Notes under the pieces: model-generated
Told to the model about the DNA's origin: nothing
What the model saw: the letters and a program-made list of their open reading frames with translations, nothing else
Database searches by the model: none
Shown: positions 1 to 6,896 of the stretch, in pieces
Numbering within the stretch: position 1 is the first letter of the stretch
Layout of the letters: every line of letters starts with the position of its first letter
Source: Desulfobulbaceae bacterium
Lineage (GTDB): Bacteria; Desulfobacterota; Desulfobulbia; Desulfobulbales; Desulfocapsaceae
Assembly (NCBI GenBank): GCA_030632405.1
Contig: DAOVUU010000040.1
Span: 1-10,718, forward strand
Direction of reading: 5' to 3'
DNA length: 10,718 nt
Program-made: the position numbers and the translations under genes

Positions 1-587
1 AGACGTTCTTCAGAAACGTCAAGCACAATCACAGAGCCTCCTGCGATCCGGGCAAACTGCATCAACCCCAGACCGATGGGGCCTGCCCCGACTACCAGAA
101 TCTTTTCACTTTTTTGGATTTCTGCTCGACGAACGGCATGAGCGCCGATGGAAAAACACTCGACAAGAGCCAGCTGGTCTACACTCAGATTCTCGTTTTT
201 AATAAGATGATCAATAGGAATCGAGAGATATTCCTGCATGCCGCCATCACTGTGTACCCCAAGTACATTCATGTCGGTGCAGCAATTGGTTTTACCATTC
301 CTGCAGGCAATACATCCGCCGCATTCCAGGTATGGCATTATGGCAACAGAATCACCGGGTTTCAAACCTTCTATGTTTTTTCCAACCTCTACAATTTTTC
401 CGGCAAGTTCATGACCCAGTACTCTCGGATAAGAAAAATATGGCTGTACACCGGCAAAAGCATGAAGATCTGTACCGCAGATTCCGAGCCTCTGTATACG
501 AACCAGGGCTTCACCTGCACCACATTCAGGCTGTGGCTGTTCTGTAAGGTTGAATTCGCCTGGAGTCCGGCAGGTAATTGTTTTCAT
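1..587 (-). CDS. Zinc-dependent medium-chain alcohol/polyol dehydrogenase, N-terminal part (cut by left window edge)
   Basis: I translated this frame directly; 195 residues are visible before the edge, more than half of a usual ~340-residue enzyme. It starts MKTITCRTPGEF and shows the expected zinc MDR features in order: Cys37 in GICGTD and His59-Glu60 in GHE as catalytic zinc ligands; a structural-zinc lobe with Cys89, Cys92, Cys95 and Cys103 (C-x2-C-x2-C-x7-C); Glu143 in a VECFSIGAHA segment; and the Rossmann loop GAGPIGLG at about 168-175. The family oxidises an alcohol of a polyol or sugar acid with NAD(P)+ in the cytoplasm. The body resembles sugar-acid dehydrogenases of the L-galactonate/L-idonate kind, but the substrate is inferred only. 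It begins 35 nt after the dctM stop, behind a weak GGAA ribosome site, so it is probably the next gene of the TRAP-1 transcript. All visible key residues are intact. The C-terminus lies outside the window. Confidence 0.9.
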   Translation of the reverse strand, partial: MKTITCRTPGEFNLTEQPQPECGAGEALVRIQRLGICGTDLHAFAGVQPYFSYPRVLGHELAGKIVEVGKNIEGLKPGDSVAIMPYLECGGCIACRNGKTNCCTDMNVLGVHSDGGMQEYLSIPIDHLIKNENLSVDQLALVECFSIGAHAVRRAEIQKSEKILVVGAGPIGLGLMQFARIAGGSVIVLDVSEER

Positions 588-622
588 TTTTTTCTATTCC
601 ACAGGCGAGAATTAACTAGGAT

Positions 623-1903
623 TTAACGGTAAGCAAGAGTCGGTAACCACATGGAAAAAGATGGGAAAAATGTAATTATTGCCAGCACCACTACCAGGGG
701 AAAGAGAAAAGGCAGGGTCGCTGCAGAACAGCGTTCAAAACTGATACCTGCAACACGTGAAAGCACGTAAAGAACCATCCCCACCGGAGGCGTAAGCAGC
801 CCGATCATCAAATTCAGGACCATTATAACACCAAAATGTACAGGGTCGACGCCTACGCTTACAGCGATAGGCAGAAGCACCGGCACCAGAATAGTGATCG
901 CTGCAACGGTCTCCATGAAACAGCCAACTATGAACAGGACAAGGTTTAACAGCAGCAGAACCAGAATCGGGTTGTCGGTTACTCCCATAATCATTCCTGC
1001 AAACTGCTCGGTAACCCGGTTGCTGGTGAGGATCCAGGCAAAAATCGAGGCTGCAGCGACAATAAACAGAATGATAGCTGAGGTTTCGATAGTTTCCATA
1101 CTGACATGAAGCAGTCGTTTCCAATTCAGCGTACGATATACAATTATACCTAGAAACAGTGCATAAACACAGGCAGAGATGGCCGCTTCTGTCGGCGTAA
1201 AGGCTCCTGTGAGAATACCGCCAACAATGATAATCGGCGTAAGCAGAGACAGGAAGGCCCGCTTGAAGGTGGTTCCGAGAAGTCTGATATTAAAACGGGC
1301 ATCACGAGGATAGTTTCGTTTACGTGCATACCAGGACACCAGCAGCATCAAAGAAATAGCCATCAGCAGGCCGGGAATAAAACCCGCCGCAAAAAGCTGG
1401 CCTACCGAGGCCGAAGCCATGACACCATAGACAACCATCGGCAGGCTAGGCGGAATGATAGGTCCGATGGTAGAGGAAGCCGCTGTAACAGCAACGGCAA
1501 AATCATCATCGTAACCGGCATCGCGCATCGCTTTGATTTCAATGGTTCCGAGTCCACCGGCATCAGCCACCGCTGCGCCGGACATCCCGGCAAACAGTAC
1601 AGAGGCAATGATGTTAACATGGCCAAGACCACCTCTCAGCCAGCCTATACATGCAGTGGCAAACGCGAAGATACGGTTGGTTATTCCGGCGGAATTCATC
1701 AGATTGCCGGCGAGAATGAAAAAGGGAATCGCCAGAAGCGGAAAGCTGTCGACACCATTGACCATGCGGTGGATTATAACAAAGTCCGGCACAGTTCCGG
1801 CTGCCAGGATATAGAACATTGAACTCCCTGCCAGGGCGATCCCGACGGGGACACCAATGATGAGCATGGCAAACAGGAGGATCAGCATCATAGAAATCAA
1901 CAT
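623..1903 (-). CDS. dctM: TRAP transporter large permease subunit (DctM family), system 1
   Basis: The 426-residue protein is almost entirely hydrophobic, as expected for the ~12-helix ion-coupled translocation subunit of a TRAP transporter in the inner membrane. Visible family signatures are IGPIIPPS near residues 146-153, a GAFTPTEAA segment near 233-241, a GCFMETVAAITILVPVLLP-type helix, and LLTPPVGMVLYVLSRVAG near the C-terminus. Length is normal for DctM. It follows dctQ by 57 nt, with a GGAG about 10 nt before the ATG, and precedes the zinc dehydrogenase, so the order is P-Q-M-dehydrogenase. It works with the binding protein and small subunit encoded just upstream, probably carrying an organic (sugar) acid by sodium symport; the ion is known for the family and not visible here. 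It is clearly divergent from the second DctM at 6897-8198, so the two systems are not a recent tandem duplication. Confidence 0.96.
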   Translation of the reverse strand: MLISMMLILLFAMLIIGVPVGIALAGSSMFYILAAGTVPDFVIIHRMVNGVDSFPLLAIPFFILAGNLMNSAGITNRIFAFATACIGWLRGGLGHVNIIASVLFAGMSGAAVADAGGLGTIEIKAMRDAGYDDDFAVAVTAASSTIGPIIPPSLPMVVYGVMASASVGQLFAAGFIPGLLMAISLMLLVSWYARKRNYPRDARFNIRLLGTTFKRAFLSLLTPIIIVGGILTGAFTPTEAAISACVYALFLGIIVYRTLNWKRLLHVSMETIETSAIILFIVAAASIFAWILTSNRVTEQFAGMIMGVTDNPILVLLLLNLVLFIVGCFMETVAAITILVPVLLPIAVSVGVDPVHFGVIMVLNLMIGLLTPPVGMVLYVLSRVAGISFERCSAATLPFLFPLVVVLAIITFFPSFSMWLPTLAYR

Positions 1904-1960
1904 GAGGTGTGAACTCCGGAAACAGGTTGAAAGAAAACCGACATTGGCGTCAATTCCACA

Positions 1961-2530
1961 TCAGGATTCAGTTTTGACGAAGAGGTTATAGTCAAGATTA
2001 CTGTAGCCCTGGCGAAAATGGCAAACCAGAACCCAGGTGGAGCGTATAGTCATAAGAACAAACCCGGCAAGGACGACGACATAAATAACGCTCATAGGCA
2101 GATCCAGCGAAGTCATGTATTGTGCATTCATGATCTTAATCATCTTAAATGAGATCCATGAGCCGTAAGCAAAGAACACAACTCGAATTACATCCACCAG
2201 GGTGGACAACACCCGTGCCACAGACCGGTTAATAAAACGATAAAAAAATTCTACCTGAATATGAGTGTTTTTACGAACAGCTATCGGAGCCCCTGCGAAG
2301 GCGACGCCGATCAGGAGATAACGTGCGATCTCCTCCGTCCAGGCTACAGAATCGTTTAAAACGTAACGGCTGAAAAACTGGACGAAGACGACCACTGCCA
2401 ATACCCAAAAAATAAAGAACGAAACATAATCTTCAATACTGTAGTCCGAAAGCTTGACATCAATATCATCGAGAAACTGAGCTTCCGGTACTCCATCTCT
2501 TTCTTCGGGTTTAATCGGTTTATCGGTCAT
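1961..2530 (-). CDS. dctQ: TRAP transporter small permease subunit (DctQ family), system 1
   Basis: The 189-residue protein has four predicted membrane segments, roughly residues 35-55, 70-85, 110-130 and 145-165. The DctQ signature WTEEIARYLLIG follows the first helix. A hydrophilic, acidic N-terminal extension of about 30 residues (MTDKPIKPEERDG...) is longer than in many DctQ proteins and absent from the second DctQ in this window. The subunit sits beside DctM in the inner membrane and is required for transport. AGAGGA lies about 5 nt before the ATG, with a GAGG touching the start codon. The gap from dctP is 57 nt and contains a hairpin described separately. Function is certain at family level; the substrate comes from the binding protein. 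Confidence 0.95.
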   Translation of the reverse strand: MTDKPIKPEERDGVPEAQFLDDIDVKLSDYSIEDYVSFFIFWVLAVVVFVQFFSRYVLNDSVAWTEEIARYLLIGVAFAGAPIAVRKNTHIQVEFFYRFINRSVARVLSTLVDVIRVVFFAYGSWISFKMIKIMNAQYMTSLDLPMSVIYVVVLAGFVLMTIRSTWVLVCHFRQGYSNLDYNLFVKTES

Positions 2531-2560
2531 CCTCGTCCTCTTACTGCTGCAAAGGTTTAG

Positions 2561-2587
2561 AACTTGAGGTTATGGGAACCTCAGGTT
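2561..2587 (-). promoter_or_regulatory. Hairpin directly after the dctP stop codon (dctP-dctQ intergenic, system 1)
   Basis: On the transcribed strand TGAGGTT-CCCAT-AACCTCA forms a perfect 7-bp stem with a 5-nt loop (2565-2583). It extends to 10 pairs of 11 with one C-A mismatch (2561-2587). It begins immediately after the dctP TAA. The stem is followed by CTAAACC and not by a run of T, so it is not a standard intrinsic terminator. A likely role is protecting the 3' end of the binding-protein message, so that dctP is made in excess of the membrane subunits; this is inferred from position. Confidence 0.55.
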
Positions 2588-3565
2588 TTATTTGATGGCC
2601 TGGAGACGGTCGTAAAGTTCCTGAGTCCATGTTGCATCGGGACCATTATGCAGTTTCATAGTGGCTTCCCGGAACGGTCCAACATCAACCCTGTTAACTG
2701 TCACTCCCTGGGCCTCAAACCAGCTTGCCAGAGAATTCTCTGCATCAAGAGTGTCCTGGCTGACCTTAGCGGCAGAATTCTGCAGTTCCTCAATAAAGAT
2801 AGTCCGGTCAGCTTCAGACAGGCGGTTCCAGAGTGGGCCACCAATGATGCTCAGAATGCTATCGGTGATATGACCTGTCAGGTTAATATATTTCTGGACT
2901 TCATAGAACTTCTTAGCCTTGATGGTTGGCAGAGGATTCTCCTGGGCATCAACTACACCCTGCTGCAGTGCCAGATAGACTTCGGCAAAAGCCAGGGGGG
3001 TAGGATTGGCGCCAACCGCTTTCGGGAACATCATATAAAGAGGTGCGTTGGGTACGCGGATTTTGAGGTTTTTCATGTCCGCCGGGGTACTGAGTGGCTT
3101 GTTCGAAGTGGCGTGTCGGCGGCCATAGTAGTTGGCTGCAACGATATGGTTACCGGTTGCCTTGGTATAACCGTCCCCCAATTCGGTGAACAGGTCACTC
3201 TTGACGTAGGCCCGCCAGTGATCCAGATCACGGAACATGTAAGGAGCACCTGCAATGGCTAAAGGGCCATAGGAACGGCCGGCAAAAAGATTGCCGGTGT
3301 AGATCATATCTATGGTACCCAGGGCCAGACCCTGGTTAATGTCAGTTTCCTTGCCAAGGGCTGATGCCGGGAAAACCTCGACTTCGTAGCGACCGTCAGT
3401 ACGTTTTTTGATAATTTCAGCGGTTTCGACCATTCTCTTATGATACGGTTCACTGGTCTCGTAGACGTGCGCAAACTTCAATTTCTCTGCAGCCATAACA
3501 GTTCCAGCACTGATCAACGATAACGCAACAACTGGAACCAACAACAACGACAATTGCTTTTTCAT
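2588..3565 (-). CDS. dctP: TRAP transporter periplasmic substrate-binding protein (DctP family, sugar-acid/SiaP-like), system 1
   Basis: I place the start at 3565, giving 325 residues: MKKQLSLLLV begins a normal Sec signal peptide, and a strong GGAGG lies 7 nt upstream. The frame stays open for 38 more codons upstream, but those residues do not look like a leader. The signal peptide probably ends near residue 26 (...GTVMAA/EK). The mature protein begins KLKFAHVYET. The family core is clear: LKIRVPN near 168-173, with Arg170 as the expected carboxylate-binding arginine, then NPTPLAFAEVYLALQQGVVDAQENPL near 187-212 and KKFYEVQKY after it. This stretch resembles the sialic-acid binder SiaP and sugar-acid relatives more than C4-dicarboxylate DctP, which fits the neighbouring sugar-acid enzymes. 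The exact ligand cannot be read. It captures substrate in the periplasm and delivers it to the DctQM pair encoded downstream. Confidence 0.95.
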   Translation of the reverse strand: MKKQLSLLLVPVVALSLISAGTVMAAEKLKFAHVYETSEPYHKRMVETAEIIKKRTDGRYEVEVFPASALGKETDINQGLALGTIDMIYTGNLFAGRSYGPLAIAGAPYMFRDLDHWRAYVKSDLFTELGDGYTKATGNHIVAANYYGRRHATSNKPLSTPADMKNLKIRVPNAPLYMMFPKAVGANPTPLAFAEVYLALQQGVVDAQENPLPTIKAKKFYEVQKYINLTGHITDSILSIIGGPLWNRLSEADRTIFIEELQNSAAKVSQDTLDAENSLASWFEAQGVTVNRVDVGPFREATMKLHNGPDATWTQELYDRLQAIK

Positions 3566-3572
3566 TTTAGAA

Positions 3573-3577
3573 CCTCC
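3573..3577 (-). promoter_or_regulatory. Ribosome binding site deciding the dctP (system 1) start
   Basis: GGAGG on the minus strand sits 7 nt before the ATG at 3565. The longer in-frame ATG at 3679 would add residues before a perfectly normal signal peptide, so this site fixes the start. Confidence 0.8.
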
Positions 3578-3796
3578 ACTTAAAAAGAGATGAACACAAT
3601 GCTTCCCGACTAACAGCAAGTGACCAATTAACGGGCCATATTTTGGATAACACCGGGCAGCGCTTAACTCACAAAACACTTCTCTGTTATCCCCAAAGTT
3701 CAGTGCGCTTTTTTATAGATAACACACAGCCTGGTAAAATTTCTAAACCAGCGTTGTTTCTACAAAATTTTGTCACACACTGTGGGATAAACTTCT

Positions 3797-3824
3797 AATT
3801 TACTGTTTCCTGCCTGTTAGTCAA
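3797..3824 (-). promoter_or_regulatory. Possible sigma-70-type promoter for dctP (system 1)
   Basis: On the minus strand TTGACT (3819-3824) is followed after 16 bp by TAAATT (3797-3802). The -35 matches five of six consensus bases and the -10 four of six. The predicted RNA would start just upstream of the palindromes and carry the repeated GATAAC boxes in its leader. This is by-eye matching in AT-rich DNA, so it is weak. Confidence 0.3.
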
Positions 3825-3865
3825 ATATTTTTTTAAGAGAATATCTTTTTACTTTATGTGAACAC

Positions 3866-4717
3866 TTAATACCCTTTCTCCATAGCCACAATCTGGTTCT
3901 GTTCCCCAAGACCGTCAATTCCCAGACGCATTCTGTCTCCGACCTTAAGATAGGTTGGTGGTTTGAGGCCAAGCCCAACGCCTGAAGGTGTACCGGTTGA
4001 GATAACATCCCCCGGGTGGAGAGTGAAAAATTTGGAGAGATAACTGACAATATGTGCAACCGTGAAAACCATTGTTTTGGTATTGCTGTCCTGGTATCTA
4101 TGATCATTAACATCGAGCCAGATGTGCAGATCTTGCGGATCGGGGATTTCATCGGTTGTTACCAGCCAGGGGCCTATAGGGCCAAAGGTGTCACAGGATT
4201 TACCTTTCACCCACTGGCCAGTGCCTTCCAGTTGAAATTCACGTTCTGACAGATCATTGACGATGCAGTAACCGGCGACATGTTCGAGTGCATTGGCTTC
4301 CGATACATATTTGGCAGGTTTGCCAATAACGAGAGCCAGTTCTACTTCCCAGTCAGTCTTAATAGAGCCCCGGGGAATGAAAATAGTATCATTTGGCCCA
4401 CAGACAGCACTTGTTGCCTTGGTAAACAGGATCGGTTCTTTGGGGATATCCATTCCTGATTCGAAGATATGGCCGGAGTAGTTAAGACCGATACACAAGA
4501 ATTTTCCGATTTTCCCGACGCATGCTCCAAGACGGGGGGAATCCTCTACAACCGGCAGGGACATGACATCCAGGGCGGTTATTGCCTTCAACCTCTCGGG
4601 AAGTAGTGTTTCTCCTGTGATATCATCTAGATGTGCCGACAGGTCACGGATATTTCCACTATCATCCAAAAGGCCGGGTTTTTCTCGACCAAACGGGCCA
4701 TATCGTAGAAGTTTCAT
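3866..4717 (-). CDS. Fumarylacetoacetate-hydrolase-family enzyme, likely 2,4-diketo-3-deoxy sugar-acid hydrolase
   Basis: The 283-residue protein has the N-terminal cap of the long prokaryotic FAH subgroup (starting MKLLRYGPFGREKPGLLDDSG) and then the catalytic FAH fold. Visible residues: GLNY at 77-80 followed by His83-x-x-Glu86 (catalytic pair), metal ligands Glu124 and Glu126 in DWEVEL and Asp155 in VNDLSERE, KGKSCDTFGPIGPW at 171-184, and GDVISTGTPSGVG at 236-248. Everything needed for activity is intact. The family hydrolyses C-C bonds of beta-diketo acids with a divalent metal. This subgroup is often annotated ureidoglycolate lyase, but the SDR next to it favours a 2,4-diketo-3-deoxy-L-fuconate or -rhamnonate type hydrolase giving pyruvate plus a hydroxy acid such as lactate. 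That assignment is inferred from similarity and context. An AGAGGAG site lies 8 nt before the ATG, and the start is 22 nt after the SDR stop, so the two genes are surely co-transcribed. Confidence 0.93.
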   Translation of the reverse strand: MKLLRYGPFGREKPGLLDDSGNIRDLSAHLDDITGETLLPERLKAITALDVMSLPVVEDSPRLGACVGKIGKFLCIGLNYSGHIFESGMDIPKEPILFTKATSAVCGPNDTIFIPRGSIKTDWEVELALVIGKPAKYVSEANALEHVAGYCIVNDLSEREFQLEGTGQWVKGKSCDTFGPIGPWLVTTDEIPDPQDLHIWLDVNDHRYQDSNTKTMVFTVAHIVSYLSKFFTLHPGDVISTGTPSGVGLGLKPPTYLKVGDRMRLGIDGLGEQNQIVAMEKGY

Positions 4718-4739
4718 ATATTTTGCTCCTCTTTTTTAT

Positions 4740-5483
4740 CTAGATTGACCATCCGCCATCAATGGCAAAAGCCTGTCCCGTTGTAAAAGACGATTCATCA
4801 CTTGCCAGATAGACGACAAGTGATGCGATCTCTTCGGCTAACCCGATACGCTTCATGGGCTGGCGCTCGACAAAACCAGCACGAGCTGTTCTATAATCGC
4901 CCGTCGCATGCAGCCGCTCTTCCAGTGACGGTGATTCCACGGCCCCGGGGCAGATCGCGTTGCAGCGGATGCCCTTCGTCGCATAGTCAATTGCAATCGA
5001 TTTCGTCATACCGATAACAGCAGCTTTCGAAGCTGCATATGCAAAACGAAGCTGTGCCCCTTTTATGCTGGAAACAATTGATGACATGTTAATAATTGAC
5101 CCTCTCCCAGCCTCCAACATAGACGGCAGCAAACACTTTATCAGTCGATACTGGGCTTTAACGTTCAGGTCAAAAGCCAAATCCCATTCATTTTCAGTAC
5201 ATTCCAGGATCGAACCGTGGTGAACATGGCCTGCACAATTAAATAGAGCGTCTACCCCGTCCAACTGATCTACCATGGCAGAAATAGCAACTCCATCTAA
5301 CACATCAAGCTTTCGGCATTCTATAACCGGCGCTTCCGTTTCCAGTGTACCAAGAGTCTGCTCATTTATATCAGTGGCAATGACCGTTGCACCTTCAGCG
5401 GCCATAGCCAATGCAGATGCTCTGCCAATTCCCTGCCCGGCAGCAGTAACCAACACCTTCTTCCCCGCTAGTCGTGTTGTCAT
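4740..5483 (-). CDS. Short-chain dehydrogenase/reductase, likely 2-keto-3-deoxy-L-fuconate-type 4-dehydrogenase
   Basis: The 247-residue classical SDR carries all family marks: nucleotide loop TAAGQGIG at 13-20, Asp38 in ATDIN at the end of beta-2 (which favours NAD+ over NADP+), NCAG at 82-85, the catalytic serine in NMSS at 132-135, Tyr149 and Lys153 in YAASK, the ICPG turn at 177-180, and the C-terminal IDGGWSI. The segments RFAYAASKAAVIGMTKSIA and IRCNAICPGAVESPSL are typical of the subgroup that includes 2-keto-3-deoxy-L-fuconate dehydrogenase and its vertebrate relative BDH2/DHRS6. With the FAH-family gene 22 nt downstream, the best reading is NAD-dependent oxidation of a 2-keto-3-deoxy sugar acid to the 2,4-diketo acid that the hydrolase then splits. 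The exact sugar acid is unknown. It is the first gene after a 382-bp non-coding region, so its promoter probably lies there. The ribosome site AAAGGGG is moderate. Confidence 0.93.
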   Translation of the reverse strand: MTTRLAGKKVLVTAAGQGIGRASALAMAAEGATVIATDINEQTLGTLETEAPVIECRKLDVLDGVAISAMVDQLDGVDALFNCAGHVHHGSILECTENEWDLAFDLNVKAQYRLIKCLLPSMLEAGRGSIINMSSIVSSIKGAQLRFAYAASKAAVIGMTKSIAIDYATKGIRCNAICPGAVESPSLEERLHATGDYRTARAGFVERQPMKRIGLAEEIASLVVYLASDESSFTTGQAFAIDGGWSI

Positions 5484-5687
5484 TAAAACCCCTTTATACC
5501 TTCAATTGAATATTCACTTGCCACAGTTTTAAAAGCAAACTAGAACCTCGCTACGCCTCCATTAATGACAAACTCTTGCATCAGAGTTGACGACCGTGAA
5601 TACGATTCCAACCATATTTCAACATCCGCCCTGCGTGAGATTACCTGAACTCAACGCTCCAATAGCGTAGGATGAATTCATAACCAT

Positions 5688-5696
5688 CTTATAGCA
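5688..5696 (-). promoter_or_regulatory. Possible extended -10 promoter element for the SDR operon
   Basis: TGCTATAAG on the minus strand fits an extended -10 (TGnTATAAT with one mismatch). No good -35 is found 16-18 bp upstream. It lies about 200 bp before the SDR start, within the repeat-rich region. Weak, by-eye evidence. Confidence 0.25.
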
Positions 5697-5845
5697 ATGA
5701 CATGGGAAAAAAGGTAGTATTTTGTATCACTCGGGAGAAAAACCTCCCTCAAAATCGACATATTTGTGAATACAAAAAACTCACAAATCGCTGGTTGATG
5801 CTATCGGAGACTGCACTGAATAATGAATGAATTAAAACGATACTT

Positions 5846-5861
5846 TGCCCATCTCCGGGCA
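5846..5861 (-). terminator. Weak hairpin after the AEC permease gene
   Basis: On the minus strand TGCCC-GGAGAT-GGGCA forms a 5-bp GC-rich stem only 4 nt after the permease stop. A TTTT appears about 10 nt later, not directly after the stem, so it is at best a poor intrinsic terminator. It is the only candidate end for the TRAP-2/AEC transcript. Confidence 0.3.
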
Positions 5862-5865
5862 CTAT

Positions 5866-6810
5866 TCAGACTGGATAATACCGAGTAAAGAGAGAGAACA
5901 TCATCGGTAAGGATATCAAAAGAAAAATATAACTTGCTACAATAAACTGATTGGTTATGGCCGAGTTCCTGCCATGACGTTTAGTCACAAGAGGAATGGC
6001 ACTGATGGGCGGCACCGCACTTTGTAGAAAAATTATGAGAGCAACAGGGTATGGCGGGTGAACCATCAGCAGGATACCGAGAAAGACCAAAGGGAAAAAG
6101 AAGTTTTTCACTAAGACAAATTTGGTGACTTCAAAAAAATGCACTTTCCCCTGCCCCTGAAAATCAACAAAAATATTTCCTCCGAGTATGATCATGATCA
6201 GCGGCAATGACATCGCTCCCAGCATGGAAAGCCCTGACATAAGAAAGTCAGGGATAAAAGTATGTACATCATACAATCTGAGAAAGAGCGCAATCAAAGT
6301 CAGAATAAGAACCGGATGAATGATTTTTCTCCAATCGATTTTTTGCTCAGAATGAGTATGAAAGAAGAAATAATGGGTGCTGAAAAACAGGGCCGGATGA
6401 AATGAAATAAACAGAAAGAGAGTCACCAGGTAAGTAGAATCGCTACCATACATGCCGGAAATGATGGCCAGAGGAAAAAAAATACCATTCTGATAAAAAA
6501 GACTGATAGCAAATTCCCTGCGTGTTTCACGGTTGGAGACACGCATAGTAATAAGGGTAAGACCAGTCAGTATTATTGTGAAAAACACCCACCATAGGGG
6601 CACCTGCCACCAGGCAGGGAATTCATTTAATGTGAAATTTCTGATAATACTGACGAAGATTAGACTGGGTAAAGCTATATCAAGAACAAGTGGAGAGAGG
6701 AATCCCAGAACATTTCCCGGCATGATTCGTCTGCCAATAATATAAAACCCGAGGACGCCTAATCCGAGAAGCACCCCTACTGATTCCAGAATTGAGAAAA
6801 AAACAGTCAT
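5866..6810 (-). CDS. AEC (auxin efflux carrier) family transporter
   Basis: The 314-residue protein has about ten hydrophobic segments arranged as two five-helix halves, and its length is normal for bacterial AEC permeases (Pfam Mem_trans). Family-like pieces are the N-terminal helix ending GRRIMPGNVLGFLSPLVLDIALPSLIF, the central LPLIMIILGGNIFVDF break that starts the second half, and the C-terminal LQSAVPPISAIPLVTKRHGRN, a typical AEC motif around paired prolines. Characterised bacterial members move organic acids such as malate, or export small molecules; the substrate here is unknown. It follows dctM of system 2 by 86 nt and may share its transcript, offering a second entry or an exit route for a related compound. 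The ribosome site is poor: an AAGGT-TTC-ACCTT mini-hairpin (6819-6831) lies just upstream of the ATG, hinting at low or controlled translation. Confidence 0.85.
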   Translation of the reverse strand: MTVFFSILESVGVLLGLGVLGFYIIGRRIMPGNVLGFLSPLVLDIALPSLIFVSIIRNFTLNEFPAWWQVPLWWVFFTIILTGLTLITMRVSNRETRREFAISLFYQNGIFFPLAIISGMYGSDSTYLVTLFLFISFHPALFFSTHYFFFHTHSEQKIDWRKIIHPVLILTLIALFLRLYDVHTFIPDFLMSGLSMLGAMSLPLIMIILGGNIFVDFQGQGKVHFFEVTKFVLVKNFFFPLVFLGILLMVHPPYPVALIIFLQSAVPPISAIPLVTKRHGRNSAITNQFIVASYIFLLISLPMMFSLFTRYYPV

Positions 6811-6896
6811 AACTGTCTAAGGTTTCACCTTTTTACGAGTTCATCAAAGAGGAAGAACACACAATCCCCGATTGAGATACCTGGAAAGAAAATTGA

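Larger units (their letters stand above)
3566..3865 (-). promoter_or_regulatory. 300-bp non-coding region upstream of dctP (system 1) with repeated boxes and palindromes
   Basis: No credible gene is present. The stretch is AT-rich and holds several repeated elements. GGATAACA at 3645-3652 and its exact inverse TGTTATCC at 3685-3692 form an 8-bp inverted repeat with a 32-bp spacer. AGATAACAC at 3717-3725 and GGGATAAAC at 3784-3792 are further copies of the same core. CTGGT-N11-ACCAG lies at 3731-3751, and the perfect 12-bp palindrome ACAAAATTTTGT at 3762-3773. These look like binding sites for one or more regulators. I saw no convincing intrinsic terminator after the upstream hydrolase gene, so dctP may be read both from this region and by read-through. 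Confidence 0.5.
5484..5865 (-). promoter_or_regulatory. 382-bp non-coding control region between the AEC permease and the SDR-hydrolase genes
   Basis: No supportable gene lies here on either strand. Next to the SDR start are two overlapping perfect 10-bp palindromes, TTCAATTGAA (5501-5510) and TGAATATTCA (5507-5516). ACGCT-N5-AGCGT sits at 5654-5668, GGGAG-N6-CTCCC at 5733-5748, and the perfect 8-bp inverted repeat ATTTGTGA-N11-TCACAAAT at 5762-5788. GTGAATAC occurs at 5596-5603 and 5766-5773, and a GTGAATAT copy in the opposite orientation overlaps the proximal palindromes. The density of symmetric elements suggests regulator binding for the downstream catabolic group. Which regulator binds is unknown, and no regulator gene is in the window. 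Confidence 0.5.

Noticed and set aside
114..626. Open frames on the plus strand opposite the zinc dehydrogenase
   Set aside because: They are antisense to a well-conserved enzyme whose motifs are all on the minus strand; their translations show no family features.
2564..3262. 232-codon plus-strand frame opposite dctP (system 1)
   Set aside because: It lies wholly within or against the DctP coding sequence, has odd composition and no recognisable domain.
3566..3679. Longer N-terminal form of the system-1 DctP starting at 3679
   Set aside because: The extra 38 residues precede a complete signal peptide and have no leader character; a strong GGAGG fixes the start at 3565.
5493..5499. TATAAA just upstream of the SDR start as a promoter -10
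   Set aside because: It is only 9 nt from the ATG, leaving no room for a leader with the ribosome binding site.
5762..5788. CRP/FNR-type site (TGTGA...TCACA)
   Set aside because: The half-sites are 11 bp apart; CRP sites need 6 bp and FNR 4 bp, so only the inverted repeat itself is reported.
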